Of a DNA stretch of 64,000 nt, positions 47,700 to 59,630 are shown piece by piece. The stretch spans positions 4,690,385-4,754,384 of the forward strand of contig NC_031772.1 of NCBI RefSeq assembly GCF_001522545.3, written 5' to 3'. The number at the start of each line of letters is the position of its first letter. Positions within the stretch are counted from its first letter, which is position 1. This DNA is from Parus major. Its lineage: Eukaryota > Chordata > Aves > Passeriformes > Paridae. The notes under the pieces were generated by a model. It was given only the letters and a program-made list of their open reading frames with translations, did no database searches and had not been told where the DNA came from. Position numbers and translations under genes: made by a program.

Positions 47700-48040
47700 A
47701 ACTGCTCAATTAGAAGCAGGCAGGAAGGGAAAGCTGGCCCTGGCTGGGCTTCCCTTTGAAAACCTTGGGGGAAATAAGACAGGAAAGGAGTGAGTGGAAA
47801 GGAGAGGAGAAACAAGGATGGGGAAGGTGCGAGAGGGGGAAAACGCGGGTTGTGGCAGAGGGAAGGAGAGCGATAAGGAGAACAGAACCAGATGGTGAAA
47901 CCAGAGCAGCAGAGGCAGGAGAGGACGAGAGGAAAGAAAAACAGTGAGGAAGAAAGAAAATAGTCATCAAGAAGAGGGAGGAAGAGAAGGTAAGGTGAGA
48001 GTCGGGGAAGGCAGAGCAGATTTGGAAGAGTATGAAACAA
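47700..48040 (+). other. Purine-rich tract ending in a splice-donor-like site
   Basis: Most of this stretch is A/G on the + strand (repeated GGAAAGGAG, GAGAGG, AAGAAAG types), with a few CpGs (AACGCGGG, GAGCGATAAG). At 47989/47990 it contains GAGAAG|GTAAGG, a near-consensus 5' splice site. The 63-codon plus frame and the 86- and 120-codon minus frames reflect the biased composition. It could be a 5' non-coding exon rich in purine splicing enhancers, or simply a polypurine tract. No acceptor or second exon was found. Confidence 0.3.
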
Positions 48041-51000
48041 TATTCTTCTTTTAGGAATTCAAAGGCGAGGGGAAACGAGCATCTCGCTGAAAGAAACGTT
48101 TCCTTCCCGCTCCCCGGGCTTTGGGGCGTGTGGAGGCTGGGAAGAAAGGCAGAAAGGAGTCACTGAAATCTCTGTTTATTTCAATAAGGAAAATATATTT
48201 GGAAACCTGTTATAAAAATTATGTTTCAAGCAGTCACTGGCATGAGTATTGGGTGCCTGTTAAAGGTGGGGCACATGGACTAGGACATGTTTGGAACCCC
48301 TCAAATATTTCTGGGTGACTTCTTGGTTAGAAACAGTTTGATGAAATTCCGAACTGTGGGGTTAAACGTGGTGACGTGCAATTTGACAGAAATGAAAAGG
48401 AGGGTTGGAATAAGAAATAAGAATGGCATAGCCTGTACAAAGTTTTCACAGAACCAGACGTGTCCTCTCTGGCAGCACCTGGAGAAGGGAAACTGCCTTG
48501 AGCATGGGCCAGCAACTGCCTGAAATACCCTCAAATAATGGAATTATTTCAATTTCTGTCACCAAAGAGGTAATTTTTGCCATGGATTGGTTCTGGTAGC
48601 AGTGGCTCTTGAGAATCTGCTGATATAATTTAAGGAAGAAAAAAGTTTTCTGGAAGAAGGGACCTCTAAGTTTGCTGAAATTTGGCTGCTTGTTTTGAAT
48701 TAAGCTGTAGGGGGAAAAGAAACCACTGCCTCACAAGCAATAACAACATATTTTTTCCAGCTGTTCTTTGCTTATTAATCTGTTAATGGGTAATTCTCTG
48801 CTAATGGTTGGGGATGCCTGTTAATATATCACAATCCCAGAGTATTGATTAGCTGCTTTATTTCCCTTTGTATGGCCAGGCTCTTCAGCAGCAAAGTCAC
48901 AGGAAGAAAATAAGTAAACCTGTACTTCAAATATCTCTGGGCTCAGAGAGGAGCCACCATGGGACATATCAGAGGGTACTAAAATCAGCTGAAATACGCA
49001 GTATGTGCTCAGACTTTTCTTCAGCAGGAATGTACAAGCTCCAGCTTTGATTTACTCACTGAACTTGGGAAATACATCTCTGGGTGCTCATTGCTGGGAA
49101 GTCTCTCCTGGAGCCAGCTCTGTACCTATAAATGACTGTAACAGCCGGGTCAGGGGGTCTTGGAAGAGCTCTCAAAAAGTGAAATAATCCACCTTTTATG
49201 GAGCAAAACTTACAGTGGAGAAAGGGAAGAGTCCTGTGCCAGGTTTACAGCAGACTTAAGGATAACAGCCAAGGCCATACTTTTGCTAATACATTAGGAT
49301 GGCTCCGAAATGTGCCAACTCCAGAGCTTGGGATAAAGCAAACGACAAAACTGAAAATATCCTTGACAAGATGTCTCTCTTAACACATTAGGAGGCTGTC
49401 CAAACTGAGAAAAAAATCCTCAGCAGTTCCTCTCCTTCTGTCACAGAGTCTGTGCTCGGGTGGTTGGAGTTGCAGGGCTCTGCCACACGTCAGGTGCCGG
49501 GAGAGGAGCAGCTCCTGGGCAGCCCGTTGGACACACATCGTGTCTCACCTGCTCCTTCATGTGCCAGACACGGAGTGCACTGCAAAACCCCCCCAAAAAT
49601 CCTGGTGAATTCTCCAGGGAGGTCTGGGCAGGGCGTTTGGACAGGCATGCACAACCATCATATGTTGTTATTATGTCAGGGCATTGTAAATCAGAGGTTT
49701 TCACACCCCTGAAATACACCTGGGTGATCAATGAAAGCAATCCCCAACACTCTGCTCCCCAAAAACCCCAGACAAACCCCAGAGCTGAAAGCAGCAGAAA
49801 AAAAGGCTATTAAGCACATTCAGGCACAATAAACACAGAAGAAAAACACTGCAAAGGATAGTTGTGGAATACATTTGAATAACAAATACATTTGAGGAAA
49901 TCCCAGTCTGCTTGGGGACAGAGAAAAGGAAAATAAATTCATCACATTATTCATTGGAAATTATTTGTTCAGCTCCGCTCCTTAATGTGTCAGCTAAAGA
50001 TGATTTCCAAGAGTGAAGATTTTCCTTTCTTGCTTGAAATGGCTCAAAAAGAAATGAATATTCCAGCCACCAAGTGAGGTTAATATATGAGTTCCATAGG
50101 CATTTACTCACCACTGCTGTTCCCTGCAGAGTAATGGCACTGGAGGTGCATTCTGGGAGTGCCAGGGGTGAAACCAAAGTAGATGTTCCTGAATAATTTA
50201 GTGGTGTATGAAAGCTTATTTCATCATCATCAACAGAGTAATACCTTGCACCAATGGAGTGCTTTACATCTCTGGGTTCCAAAGCTGTGCAAGTATCAGC
50301 ATTTCCATTTTTCAGCTGGGGAAACTTGAGATTAGAGGGGAAAAAAAAACATATTCCAAAGGGAGTGAAGGCTGTGGCAGAACTGGGATAAAAATTCAGG
50401 TTCCTAGGAGGAGTCACCTGTAATGTCTGAGTTGAGTGTGGGTGAAGATGCTGCAGTTTAGATCTGTTTGTGCTTAGTGAAAGATGGGAACTATCTAAAG
50501 GAAAGTATTTTTCTATTTCCCTTTTACAGTAAAATAATAATTAAATGAAATGATAAATTTCTAGGATAAATGAAATTTCAATATATCACCTTTTTTTTTT
50601 CTGTTCACTGGTCATTCCAAAGTGGCAGAGCAGCTTCACATCTAATTCTTGGAATGGCAGGAGGCTCCACTTCCGTTACCCAGAGATTATTGCCATTAGG
50701 CTGAAGGAGCAGAGAGCCCCTCGTGCCTCTCTTTGGGCTGTTTACACATGCATGTAGCTGGTAACTTTTTTTTTTTGAGTGTTTAAAGAGTCTAACAGCT
50801 CATCAATCTTATTCTTCCCTGAATGTAGATTGGTCTTTAATGAGATCAATGAATAGTGCTGGTACTTTGCTGGCCAAAATTGTAAATGTGCTGTTCCATT
50901 TCCTATTTACCCTGTAGCACAGGGATTTCGGCGAGTTACTGCTAATGTGTTTTGCATTCTATTGCTCTCCCACAAAATTTATGGCCAGAGAGAGACTGCA

Positions 51001-52980
51001 AGAAAGAGTATGGGCAGGGAGAGCTGGATCCTAATCTCTTTACTGCACTCAGGTTTTTAAAAAATATTGGGGTTTGGAACAGTTGAAGGAGAAATAGAAA
51101 AGAGGGAACTGGGAAAGGATTTCAGATTAATTTAATTAAAACAAAACTTTTGGGGTTGAGGTGGGTCAGAGACAGAAAAAATGCGGCTTAAAACATCTTT
51201 AATAAAGGTGGGATGTAATATAAGTGCCTTTAGTCAAGCTGGCCAAAAGCAGAAGGAGAGAGGGGCTGTTGGGCTGGGAAATCAGTGTTGGAAAAGCATC
51301 CTGTGTTAATTACAGCTCTGGAGTGGCCTGAGATGACAGGTGCTCTTCCAGCCCAGTCCCTTCTCCTCACTGCCCTTGGTTTGGTGGTGTTCCAGCTGTG
51401 AATTCACCTCTGGAACCACCAACCCAAATCCTGGAGGGTTTGTATCTCCTGCAGCACGAGCCGTACAGACACAGAGTCATACAGAGTTCCCCTCGGTGTG
51501 TGGGTATGAAGGTTGATGTTGAAGGACCATGTCTGGTTCTGTGACCATAAAGTGATGATTTCTGTCTTTCATTTTCTCTTTTGGAGCTTTCTCCCATGGC
51601 CTTTCCTCCTGAAGCAGCTCCCAAGGAAGTTGTGTCCCACAGGGAAAACATCATGGTGCCAGGGAAGGTTATTTGGCATCCTTTACATATTAATCTTTTT
51701 TTTTTTTGGTGCACAATGGTCCAAAGCCAGATAAAAGCTGTAGTCTGAACCTCTGACATGACTCTGTATTATATGGGAAATCAGTGCAGAGGGTTGATAT
51801 CTTTGATCAGCTTCTCTTGGCCCATTTGGGGCAGGTGTGTGCTGAAGGAAATTTCCTACTGACCTTCAACTTCACCCAACAGGTGGCAGAGAGGCTGGAT
51901 GGGCTGGTTGATCAACTCAGTGAAATGATTCCTGGAATTCCTCCATCCTAGAGGAAATTCAGCCTGGCCACTCAGGGACCCTGCAAACATCCACGTGACA
52001 AATGTGGTATTGCTGTCCCACAGCATGTTGTGCCTATTAAATCTGAAATATGGGGAGGACCCCTTCTTTGGAAAGCAGGCAAATACTCAACCACACAGAA
52101 ATGGACTTGGGAAATTTGAGAGAATGTTATTGTACTTGTTATCTGTCAGGAAAAGTGAAATCCTTCTGAAAAGGGAAAAACTGCAGAGGAAAAGTGACTT
52201 TGCCCACTCCAAAGGGCTGATTGCAGAGAAATACAGCCACAGATTGCAGGAGCTCACTGAAATCCTCCCACTGGGTTTGATAGTGCCAAGCCTCTATAAA
52301 GCCAGTAAAGAAATCCCATAGTAAAGGGAAATCCCTCAGCAACAAAGAGCAGAGAGGTATCTGCTCATCTTTTGGCTTTGGTAGAATTGAATGCCTCGGA
52401 CATAAAGGATGAAGTTCAGAGCTGGGGCAGAAAAACAGGTTCTGCATCCCCTGCACACCAGGAGGGAACCACTGGCAAGTGGAGGTGACGTGTGGGGAGA
52501 CCAAATTTACAGGAACTTCAACATCTTCCCTTGCACTGGGACCAAACTGAGGCCTGAGCTCAGCATTTCCTTTGCCAGGTCAGCAAATTGAGCTCCACAC
52601 CATGTAATATCAGGAGCTGAGTGGAATAGTGTAGATGGTGACAGCAGAGAGAAGAAAATATGAATGGCTTTTTGGGGAGGTGGCCCAAATTCTGTTCTTT
52701 TTTACTGTGATTTAATAACAATTCCATTTGGACCAAAGCTTTCTCAAGAGTTCATATTAATCTTAACTGATTCTGATATTTAACCTCCAAGCTCTGGACA
52801 ACATGATTTTCCATGCACTTCTTCCATGTGAGATGCCCGCTATATCTCATGCTCTTACCTAAATTTCCTTTGCAAAGAGCAATTAATCTCTCTGCTGCTT
52901 TATCCAGGATTTAAGTGCACGTTCTCCCTTTAATTCTGCACACTTCTTTTTTTACCTTCTGTCTTTCCACCCTTAAGTAT
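48041..52980. other. Non-coding sequence, no gene seen
   Basis: Unique sequence. Frames of up to 156 codons (49947-50417, minus) have no recognisable domain. Short T-runs lie near 50.59, 50.77 and 51.70 kb. No CR1, RNA gene or exon was recognised. Confidence 0.5.
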
Positions 52981-53420
52981 CACTGAGTTGCCAGATAACA
53001 CAGTTATTGTTCATATTACCAGAAGATTTTAATGGATTTATATAAAACTCAGACAGTGCCATTGTTCTTGAAGTCCATTTTATTGTAATGAAGTTCCACT
53101 CTTAATATTCCATGATCTTCAATGTCCTTTACAAGTAACTTTTTATAAATTAATCTATAATAATCTAATTCAAGTCAGTTAAAGTGGATAACTATACTCC
53201 AATTATGATATCGGGAAGAGTTTTTACATAATGAGGGCTTTTATATAGATGGTTAACGCTAATACTGTAGTTTACAACATACTGTATGAATCACTAATTA
53301 AATGCCTAAGTAGCAATAATGGAAGTGGAACTATCAATACAGAGACGATATCAGTGATGTAAGGCATTAATAAAACTTTATGGTCCCATTTAATCTTTTT
53401 TTATAGGTACTCCATTATGT
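52981..53420. promoter_or_regulatory. A+T-rich island with homeodomain-type words
   Basis: Non-repetitive A+T-rich sequence with ATTAATCTATAATAATC, GGTTAACGCTAATAC, CACTAATTAAATGC and GGCATTAATAAAAC, plus scattered isolated CpGs (TATCGGG, GACGATATC). It holds no open frames and no transposon. It resembles vertebrate conserved non-coding elements, but I cannot check conservation. Confidence 0.28.
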
Positions 53421-55110
53421 CAGTTAAAAGAAAAGGCAGAAAAACAAGAGAGAGTGGGACTTAAAGGGACCAGAACATGGAAACTAAAATGGGCTTTCCC
53501 TTGTACCGTGCCCCCAGAATGGGCCAGATGGAAAAGTGATGAGAAAACTGCCCAGTGGAAATAATTTTATCCCATTTCTAAAAATATGGCTGTTTGCTGC
53601 AGCTGGATGGTTTAAACGTTCCTTAAATAACCCATATTCTTTCATTTAAATGAAGGGCAGCTTAAAGAGCATCTTCAAAGAGGAGTCTGAGTTTAGCACC
53701 ACCCTGGCCCAAAAGGAACAGCTCAGCTGTCGTGCTCCTGCCATTGGCCAGCAGAGACGACTCGAAGGGTAAATACATAAACATTTATATTGGAAGGAGA
53801 AACTATTAACAAAGGTATTTTATTTTGAAGGCAGAGCACAAGCTTGGCTCCGGTGCTGCCCCAGGAGCGTTGGGGGCGGCCGGGCTGCTCTCCTGACAGG
53901 ACATCTCCTCTGTGTTCCTTGGCCCTCAGCCAGTGTCCCCTGCAGGAAAGCAAGCTGCCCATTTGCATATCAAAGCCGAGGAATAAGCCAAGCCCAGCAG
54001 ACCTCTGAAGGGAAGTGAGAGTATATGGGAATTTTTAGTTTCAACTCTCAATTAAAGAAAAAAAAAAAAAAGACCACCTCCATTCCTTTCACGCAACAGC
54101 CTCTTCAAATGTCTTTTGCAACACATTTGAGCAGAAATAACAATTTAACCCCTCGGATCCACTCACACGGTGTTTCAATCCAGGCTGTGTTTTAATGAAT
54201 AAAGGGAAGAGATTTTTAATTATTTTTTTTACTGGTGCATGATAACAGCCCTTGGAAAATCATTGCACTGAGCTCTTTAACACACCTTGACACGCATTAG
54301 GAGCGTGCAGTGCCAGGCTCGTGTTTCATGCTCGCTGCTGTTGAAGTGACATGTTTATTTAGCACAAAATTTCCAGCCTGGTGCCTTTTTGTGCCTCGTA
54401 GGAGGAATTTGACATCACCTGCATTGGATATCAGCGCCGAGGTTTGGCTCTGAGCTCCACCTTTTCTGGATGTCCATTGCTGGGCAAATTGGAGCTGACA
54501 ACTGGGCTCACAGCCTCTAATAAAAATAAATCTTTCTGTATTATTTTAAAACTATGACTTCAATATGGGTAGATGAAGAGGCTGTGGAAATTCTGTGCCA
54601 GTATCAGTGAAGATTAGATCAGAGAACTCACATTTCTCTGTGATAAGGAATCCACTACTCCCCTTGCCCATCAAATGCAGCTGCTGGCAATGCTCTGCCT
54701 CCATACACGGAGTGGGGACATCAATAATCCCAAAAATTTACAACTGAAGGCGAACCTTTGTGCAGCCCCCTTCCTTCCCTTGTATTGCTCTATTTCACAG
54801 CCACCCCTTCTCCTCTCTTCAAACACTTTTGGAGAACTGAAGCTTAACTTGTGACTTTCTGGCTTTTTAGGTAGCCCTCTTTCCACTGAGTGGAGTCGGA
54901 TGTGTTTTTGTGGTATGGCAAATGTAGATGAAATGCAGGAGCAGGAACAGCTCTGCCCCTTTGCACCACCTCTCAAACCCTAGGCTTGCCATGAGTAGTG
55001 TAATAAAACCTAAATAATGCTTAAAAGGTACCTAAAAATGATGTGGGTTTTCCTGTGAGTCCACCCTTATCACGTGAGCAGAGCTCATCCCTGGTCACTG
55101 CCTTTTCTTC
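53421..55110. other. Non-coding sequence, no gene seen
   Basis: Unique sequence with a small CpG cluster at 53.85-53.88 kb (GGCTCCGGTG, GAGCGTTGGGGGCGGCCGGG), an octamer ATTTGCAT at 53961-53968, and a 15-A run near 54.06 kb. A 101-codon minus frame (54671-54976) has no domain. Confidence 0.5.
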
Positions 55111-55160
55111 AGAGAGAAGTTTGGGCTGGAAGGGACCTTAAAAAGCATCTAGTTCAGATT
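55111..55160 (-). mobile_element. CR1 LINE 3'-end fragment (short)
   Basis: TTTGGGCTGGAAGGGACCTT then AAAAAGCATCTAGTTCAGAT is the reverse complement of a CR1 3' end. Only about 50 bp are recognisable. The sequence beyond (to about 55.2 kb) is too diverged to claim. Confidence 0.65.
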
Positions 55161-56794
55161 TATCAGCAGTTTCTCTAGAGCAGCCATTACCTTCTGGCTG
55201 CCAGCAGCAATCAGCCATGGAATAAACTCCTTATCAGAGCAAAAAAAGCACCATTCAAATGATTTGTCACAACCAAAGGTTTTCTGGAATCACACAGGAG
55301 GCTGTGATTGTCCTTCCTGTTCTGCAGTTCACTGGAAGAAGTTCTGCCAGAAAGCTTCAAATTCAATATTTTTTGCTCTTTCAATAGCTTGTGGTTTTTT
55401 CACAGGTCTCTTGGTAGATCATAACAAAAATAAGATAAAAAGCTCAGTGAAGGTTTGCTGTGCTTTAATGATTTTAGGCACGGTCCCCTCTCTTTCAGTG
55501 GTCTTGTCCCCCATGGCTGCTGAGCACCGTAAAATGCCATAAACCTGAGACCTGGTGGTAGTTTGTGTCAGAAATCCAGAAATGGCACTAATGGACAATA
55601 AAAAATAATCAATGAGAGGAATGGAGGCTCAGCTGTGTCAGCAGGAATGGCTGGAGAGCCTGAGCTGAGCAGGGGGACCACAGCAGGACCCAGCCCCAGG
55701 CTCCTCCGCCTCAATTTGAGTAAATAAACTCCTGGTGTGGAGCTCCACTGAAGACACAGGTTTATACCTAAGGAAACTGAGGCTGTGATCTCATTTTTAG
55801 CAGCAGATTTCAGAATAATTTGATTTGTTTGGGTGTTTGTGGGGACTCTAAATTGTTCTTTCTGCACAGGAAGCTCTGTAGGCTCTATACAGGGGGAAAA
55901 GTTACTGTAGGAGATGTCTTAAGATGGGGCAGAAATTTTTTGCTTTTTTCAAAGGGTGTTTGGAGAAATACAGAGACTTTGAATGCAGCTTGTTCTGCTG
56001 CATCTCTGTTCCCTTTGAACACACCTACACATTCAGTGTCACCTCCATTTGGTTTATCGTGCAATAAGATGTCAAGTTTAATTTTATTTATGGGCTTAAT
56101 ATTCAAGTTTTTCACAAGTTATTTTCCCCATATGGGCCTTTAGAAATATGTTAGAAAAATCATCATGTACTGCTGTTAGGAGCAATGCATTAATAAGTAG
56201 ATGAGCCTCCTGCTGATGGGCAAAAATCTGGGTTTTTTAGCACCATGTGAAGGCACTTGGTCCAAAATGAGCCATGAACCAAAGAGCTTACAGGTTATGG
56301 ATGACTGGAGCATCGTAATAGTTTGTGTACCAGCAAGTGCAATGCTCACTCCTGTTTTAAAATTAAAATATCCTCTAAAATGTGCATTGTTGGGTCACCC
56401 TGACTCTGCTAATGGGAGTTTCAGTCTGATTTCTGTCTCCAGAAATCAGATTTCTGTCTACAGAGTGTTCCTGTGCTATTTGGGAGCTTGACCAGGGCCA
56501 GGAAGGTGTCTCTGTTGTTGAAGGGCTCCATTTCAGCCCCTGGGTTAGAGCAGGAGCCTTCTGGGCTCTGAGCATTTGTACAACTATGAATGAATGAAGT
56601 CTGCCTGATACTGTATTTTCTTAATTTTTTATTTTTTTTTTTTTCATAATTCATCAAGAAGCAAATCTGGCACAAGCACCTAAAGTGATGACAAAGATCA
56701 GTTTTCTGTTCTGGTCCCTTCCTGGCAGCCTGTGATATCTCTGCTGGCTGGGAGAGTGGGTTCTGTCCTTGAAGGGCTCCTCAACTTCTCACGT
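55161..56794. other. Non-coding sequence, no gene seen
   Basis: Unique sequence. Frames are at most 107 codons and lack recognisable domains. It contains a T-run near 56.63 kb and the stem-loop at 56.43 kb. Confidence 0.5.
56425..56450. other. Perfect 11-bp stem with 4-nt loop
   Basis: TCTGATTTCTG (56425-56435) pairs exactly with CAGAAATCAGA (56440-56450) around a TCTC loop. The next bases repeat part of the left arm (ATTTCTGTCT), so the structure arose with a short local duplication. Function unknown. Confidence 0.55.
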
Positions 56795-57260
56795 TCCCCG
56801 TGCGCGGCCGCGCTCGCGGAAAGCGCCACTTTGGGAGCACTTTTGGCCCTTCCTAAATGAAACCTGTTGCGGCCTTGAGCCTGGGATTGACAGGGGAAGG
56901 GGAACAGCTGTGATGTTCCTCTAAAGCTAAATGTTGCCGCTTTTGCATAATCTGCAAAAATATGTTGTCAGGATGAGCGCTCCAGCTGGCTCCCTGCCAC
57001 CTTCCCCTCCGCAGCGCGTGCTGCGGGAGCGGGCAGAGCATCTGGAGAGCGGAGGGTTCGCTCTGACACCGATGTGTCAACCTAATATAGCAAAAAAAAA
57101 AAAAAAAAAGATAAAAATTAGGGAGAGATAGATATTTTGGTAGCTCGAGTTTTTTTCTTGCGAGGGGCGGAAACAAAGGGAGCCGCAGCTCCGAGTCCCG
57201 CGGTGCTGGAGGGTGGTTGGAGCGTGGTGGGAGCAGCGGGATGGCGACGGGCCGTGGTGT
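56795..57260. promoter_or_regulatory. CpG-island-like segment, candidate promoter
   Basis: A hand count gives about 32 CpGs in about 465 bp, with G+C a little over half. Both are far above the neighbouring DNA. Dense parts are 56.79-56.83 kb (a NotI-type GCGGCCGC at 56804-56811), 57.01-57.07 kb and 57.16-57.26 kb, interrupted by an A18 tract near 57.09 kb. CpG islands in vertebrates usually mark promoters. No coding exon was found. An ATG in a strong context (GCAGCGGGATGG, 57241) opens only 15 codons. A plus-strand donor-like CATG|GTAAAT near 57.30 kb and a minus-strand donor-like AAC|GTGAGA near 56.79 kb are weak. It could be a non-coding RNA promoter or an orphan island. Confidence 0.5.
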
Positions 57261-59154
57261 TGGCATATGCACACCACAATCTCCTTAATACCCATGGTAA
57301 ATCCTGCTGGCTGCTACAAGCTCTGTGGTGAATGTTAGCCTTGTTTGCCTTCTGGTTTTTAAGCTCCTAAACACTTTGGGGCTGAAATTCCCACAGAAGG
57401 TAACAAGAGCTTTGTTAACCCTCTGTGATGGTCTATTGAAAGGAGATTATCTTGGGCAAGTGGGGCAAAAGGACGGGGTGAGCTGGGGAGTGGTGGGGTT
57501 TGGGTGGTGGTTATTCCAGGTTTAAGTTTCCAACAGCACAACTGCGTTGGGTTCAGCAGGGATTTATGGAAAGCATATGGGTAGAGGATGACAACAGTTC
57601 TGAGTGGTTGATGGATGGATGTTGCTCATCTGCTTAGACCCAAGGGTCAAGAACTGCTGTTTAAACCAGAGTTTTTATTTCAGTCATGCTGCTGCTATTA
57701 TTTCAGGCTGACACATGTGAGGTTTCCAGGATTATCTTCATTAGGGTCCATGCATAAGGTTTTGTGATGTTATCAAGTGTTCCTGTGCTCTGAGGAAATA
57801 AAATTCTGAGGGAGATTGCAACCAAGCAAGTGATTTGGTCCTGGTTCCTTGCACCAGAAATCTTCTGGTTCTGATGGAATGAATAAGGAATAAAAAAAAC
57901 CCTGCTTTGAACCCTTGCTACAGTTTTTCAGCAGTAAGTGTGAAGGTAGCACTTGGTTATTGTTCTTAAGTAACATAAAGAGAAAAATTATGCCAATATC
58001 TACATCTAATTTACATCTTTAGAGCAAAATGTTGTTTGTTTCAAAAAAATTGAGTTAGACAAAAGCTGAGAAGAGGGTGAGAGACCAGGAGTGCTGCTCT
58101 AGCCGGGGTGTGAAGGAGGCAGGATTGGCTTTTTTTGTGGAGTGTCATGGAGAATAATGAGCATAAATCCTGTAGGGAGGATTCAGAAGGAGTTAAGATC
58201 ATTTAAAGATTGGTTAGAATATGTTTTACAGCTGCCAATCTCTATTATGAAACAAAGTCTCTGAAATGGGCTGAGTTTGGGTGGTGGGTAGGAGCTGTGG
58301 GTTTGTTCTCCGTGTGAGTGTGTGTGCAAATGCTGGCTTGAAAAGAGGATGAGGGCAAATGTAAAAGGCTGTTTTTCAATATTTGGCCAGAAAATGCCTT
58401 TTCCTGGTCCATGGGCCCCTCTGTGAGGTGTTCCCACCTTTGTCTTCCCAATCCACACCCCGAGAACAGGGCTGGGCTTCACTTCCCTGCACACACATCT
58501 GCAAGAGAGAAAGTTGTTAAGTGCTAAAATACTGAGATTATACAAACACCAAAGGTGGGCTCGGCTTTATCTCATCTAAAATAACAGCAAACTCCTTTTT
58601 TTCTTTTATTTATAGTCCTTTATGTACAGAATGTGCACATATATATCCCGTAGTTCAGTGAGGAGGCTGCTTGTCCTGTGCTCTGAGCAGACTAATAGAC
58701 AAATTTCCCCCAAATCTGTGCATTTGTCTTTTGGCAATTCTTGCAATCTGTTTTATTTGTTGCCAAAATATACACTTAGACTGATGGAAACCTTCATGGC
58801 CTTTTTTTTTTTTCCATCTGACTGATTTCCCTCCTTTGGGTTGTTTATCCTTCAAATGTGTGTTAAAGGGATGAGGAAAATATTTACTGAGCTCTTAAAG
58901 AATGGGCCATAATCAGGAAAAGGTAAATTCCCCATCCTCCCTTGGCAAGTGCATTCCAGTAGATCTCCTAATAAATCACCTCTGTGAATTGGAGGTGTGA
59001 ATAACACCTGGGTCTGTACTACAGGAGGGTAAGAAAGTAATAGTGCCAGAAATGGGAATTTGGGAAGAACTGGGCCTTTAGTTGTGCAGGGAGGGTTTGC
59101 AGGGTGATGTTTCAATGAGGTTTTTTTTCCCTGTAGGCATTTAATCTTGTAATT
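57261..59154. other. Non-coding sequence, no gene seen
   Basis: Unique sequence downstream of the CpG-island-like segment. No coding exon was recognised. The largest frame (120 codons, 58183-58545, minus) lacks a domain. If the island is a promoter, its first intron or exons would lie here or to the left. Confidence 0.45.
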
Positions 59155-59310
59155 ATTTTATTGTTATTAAAGTGTGTAATGTTAAAATATATTTTTATTA
59201 TTGTATGGTATGATGTTATTATAGCATTACTATATTGCTCTTGTAATAATACAATAATATGACAGTATAATTATCTCGTAATGATTCTGTTATTGTACCC
59301 AGTGTAATAA
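59155..59310. repeat. Degenerate A+T trinucleotide/tetranucleotide tract
   Basis: Imperfect TTAT, TAATAA and ATTATT words throughout with scattered substitutions. It is low-complexity sequence, probably an aged microsatellite. Confidence 0.65.
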
Positions 59311-59488
59311 TGCACCAATGCTGATTTACAGACTCTTTTTAAATTCAAGATCAAGCAATTCTCCCCAGGTTTGAGAGGGAAACAGTGACAGAGTTCTGTT
59401 GAGGGCAGATTATGGAAGAGAAAAAAATAAGTGAAGGGAACTTTACTTAAGAAATAAACAAAACAAAGCCTTCAGGTTGGTCAGCAGG

Positions 59489-59630
59489 AGAATTTTTTCA
59501 TGGGAAAGGAACTGCCCAGGGGGGTGGTGGAGTCCCCATCCCTGGAGGTGACACTCAGAGCTCTGGGCTGGTGACAAGGTGGGCATCGGACACAGATTGG
59601 ACTTTTCCAATCTCAGGGATTCTGGGATTC
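59489..59630 (+). mobile_element. CR1 LINE 3'-end fragment with internal deletion
   Basis: Sense-strand CR1: GAGAATTTTTTCATGGGAAA joined directly to GGAACTGCCCAGGGGGGTGG, so about 20-30 bases usually present between these blocks are missing. AGTCCCCATCCCTGGAGGTG, GGTGACAAGGTGGGCATCGG and the terminal TTTTCCAATCTCAGGGATTC follow. It is a different subtype from the copies at 29.9, 33.9 and 63.2 kb. Confidence 0.88.

Noticed and set aside
47756..47947. 63-codon charged frame in the purine tract
   Set aside because: The E/K/R/G-rich peptide is what any A/G-rich tract encodes, and the antisense frames are equally long.
49947..50417. 156-codon minus-strand frame
   Set aside because: No domain and no neighbouring exon. 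Treated as chance.
57241..57288. ATG in strong context within the CpG-island-like segment, considered as a start of a first coding exon
   Set aside because: The frame closes after 15 codons before any donor site, so there is no support for coding.
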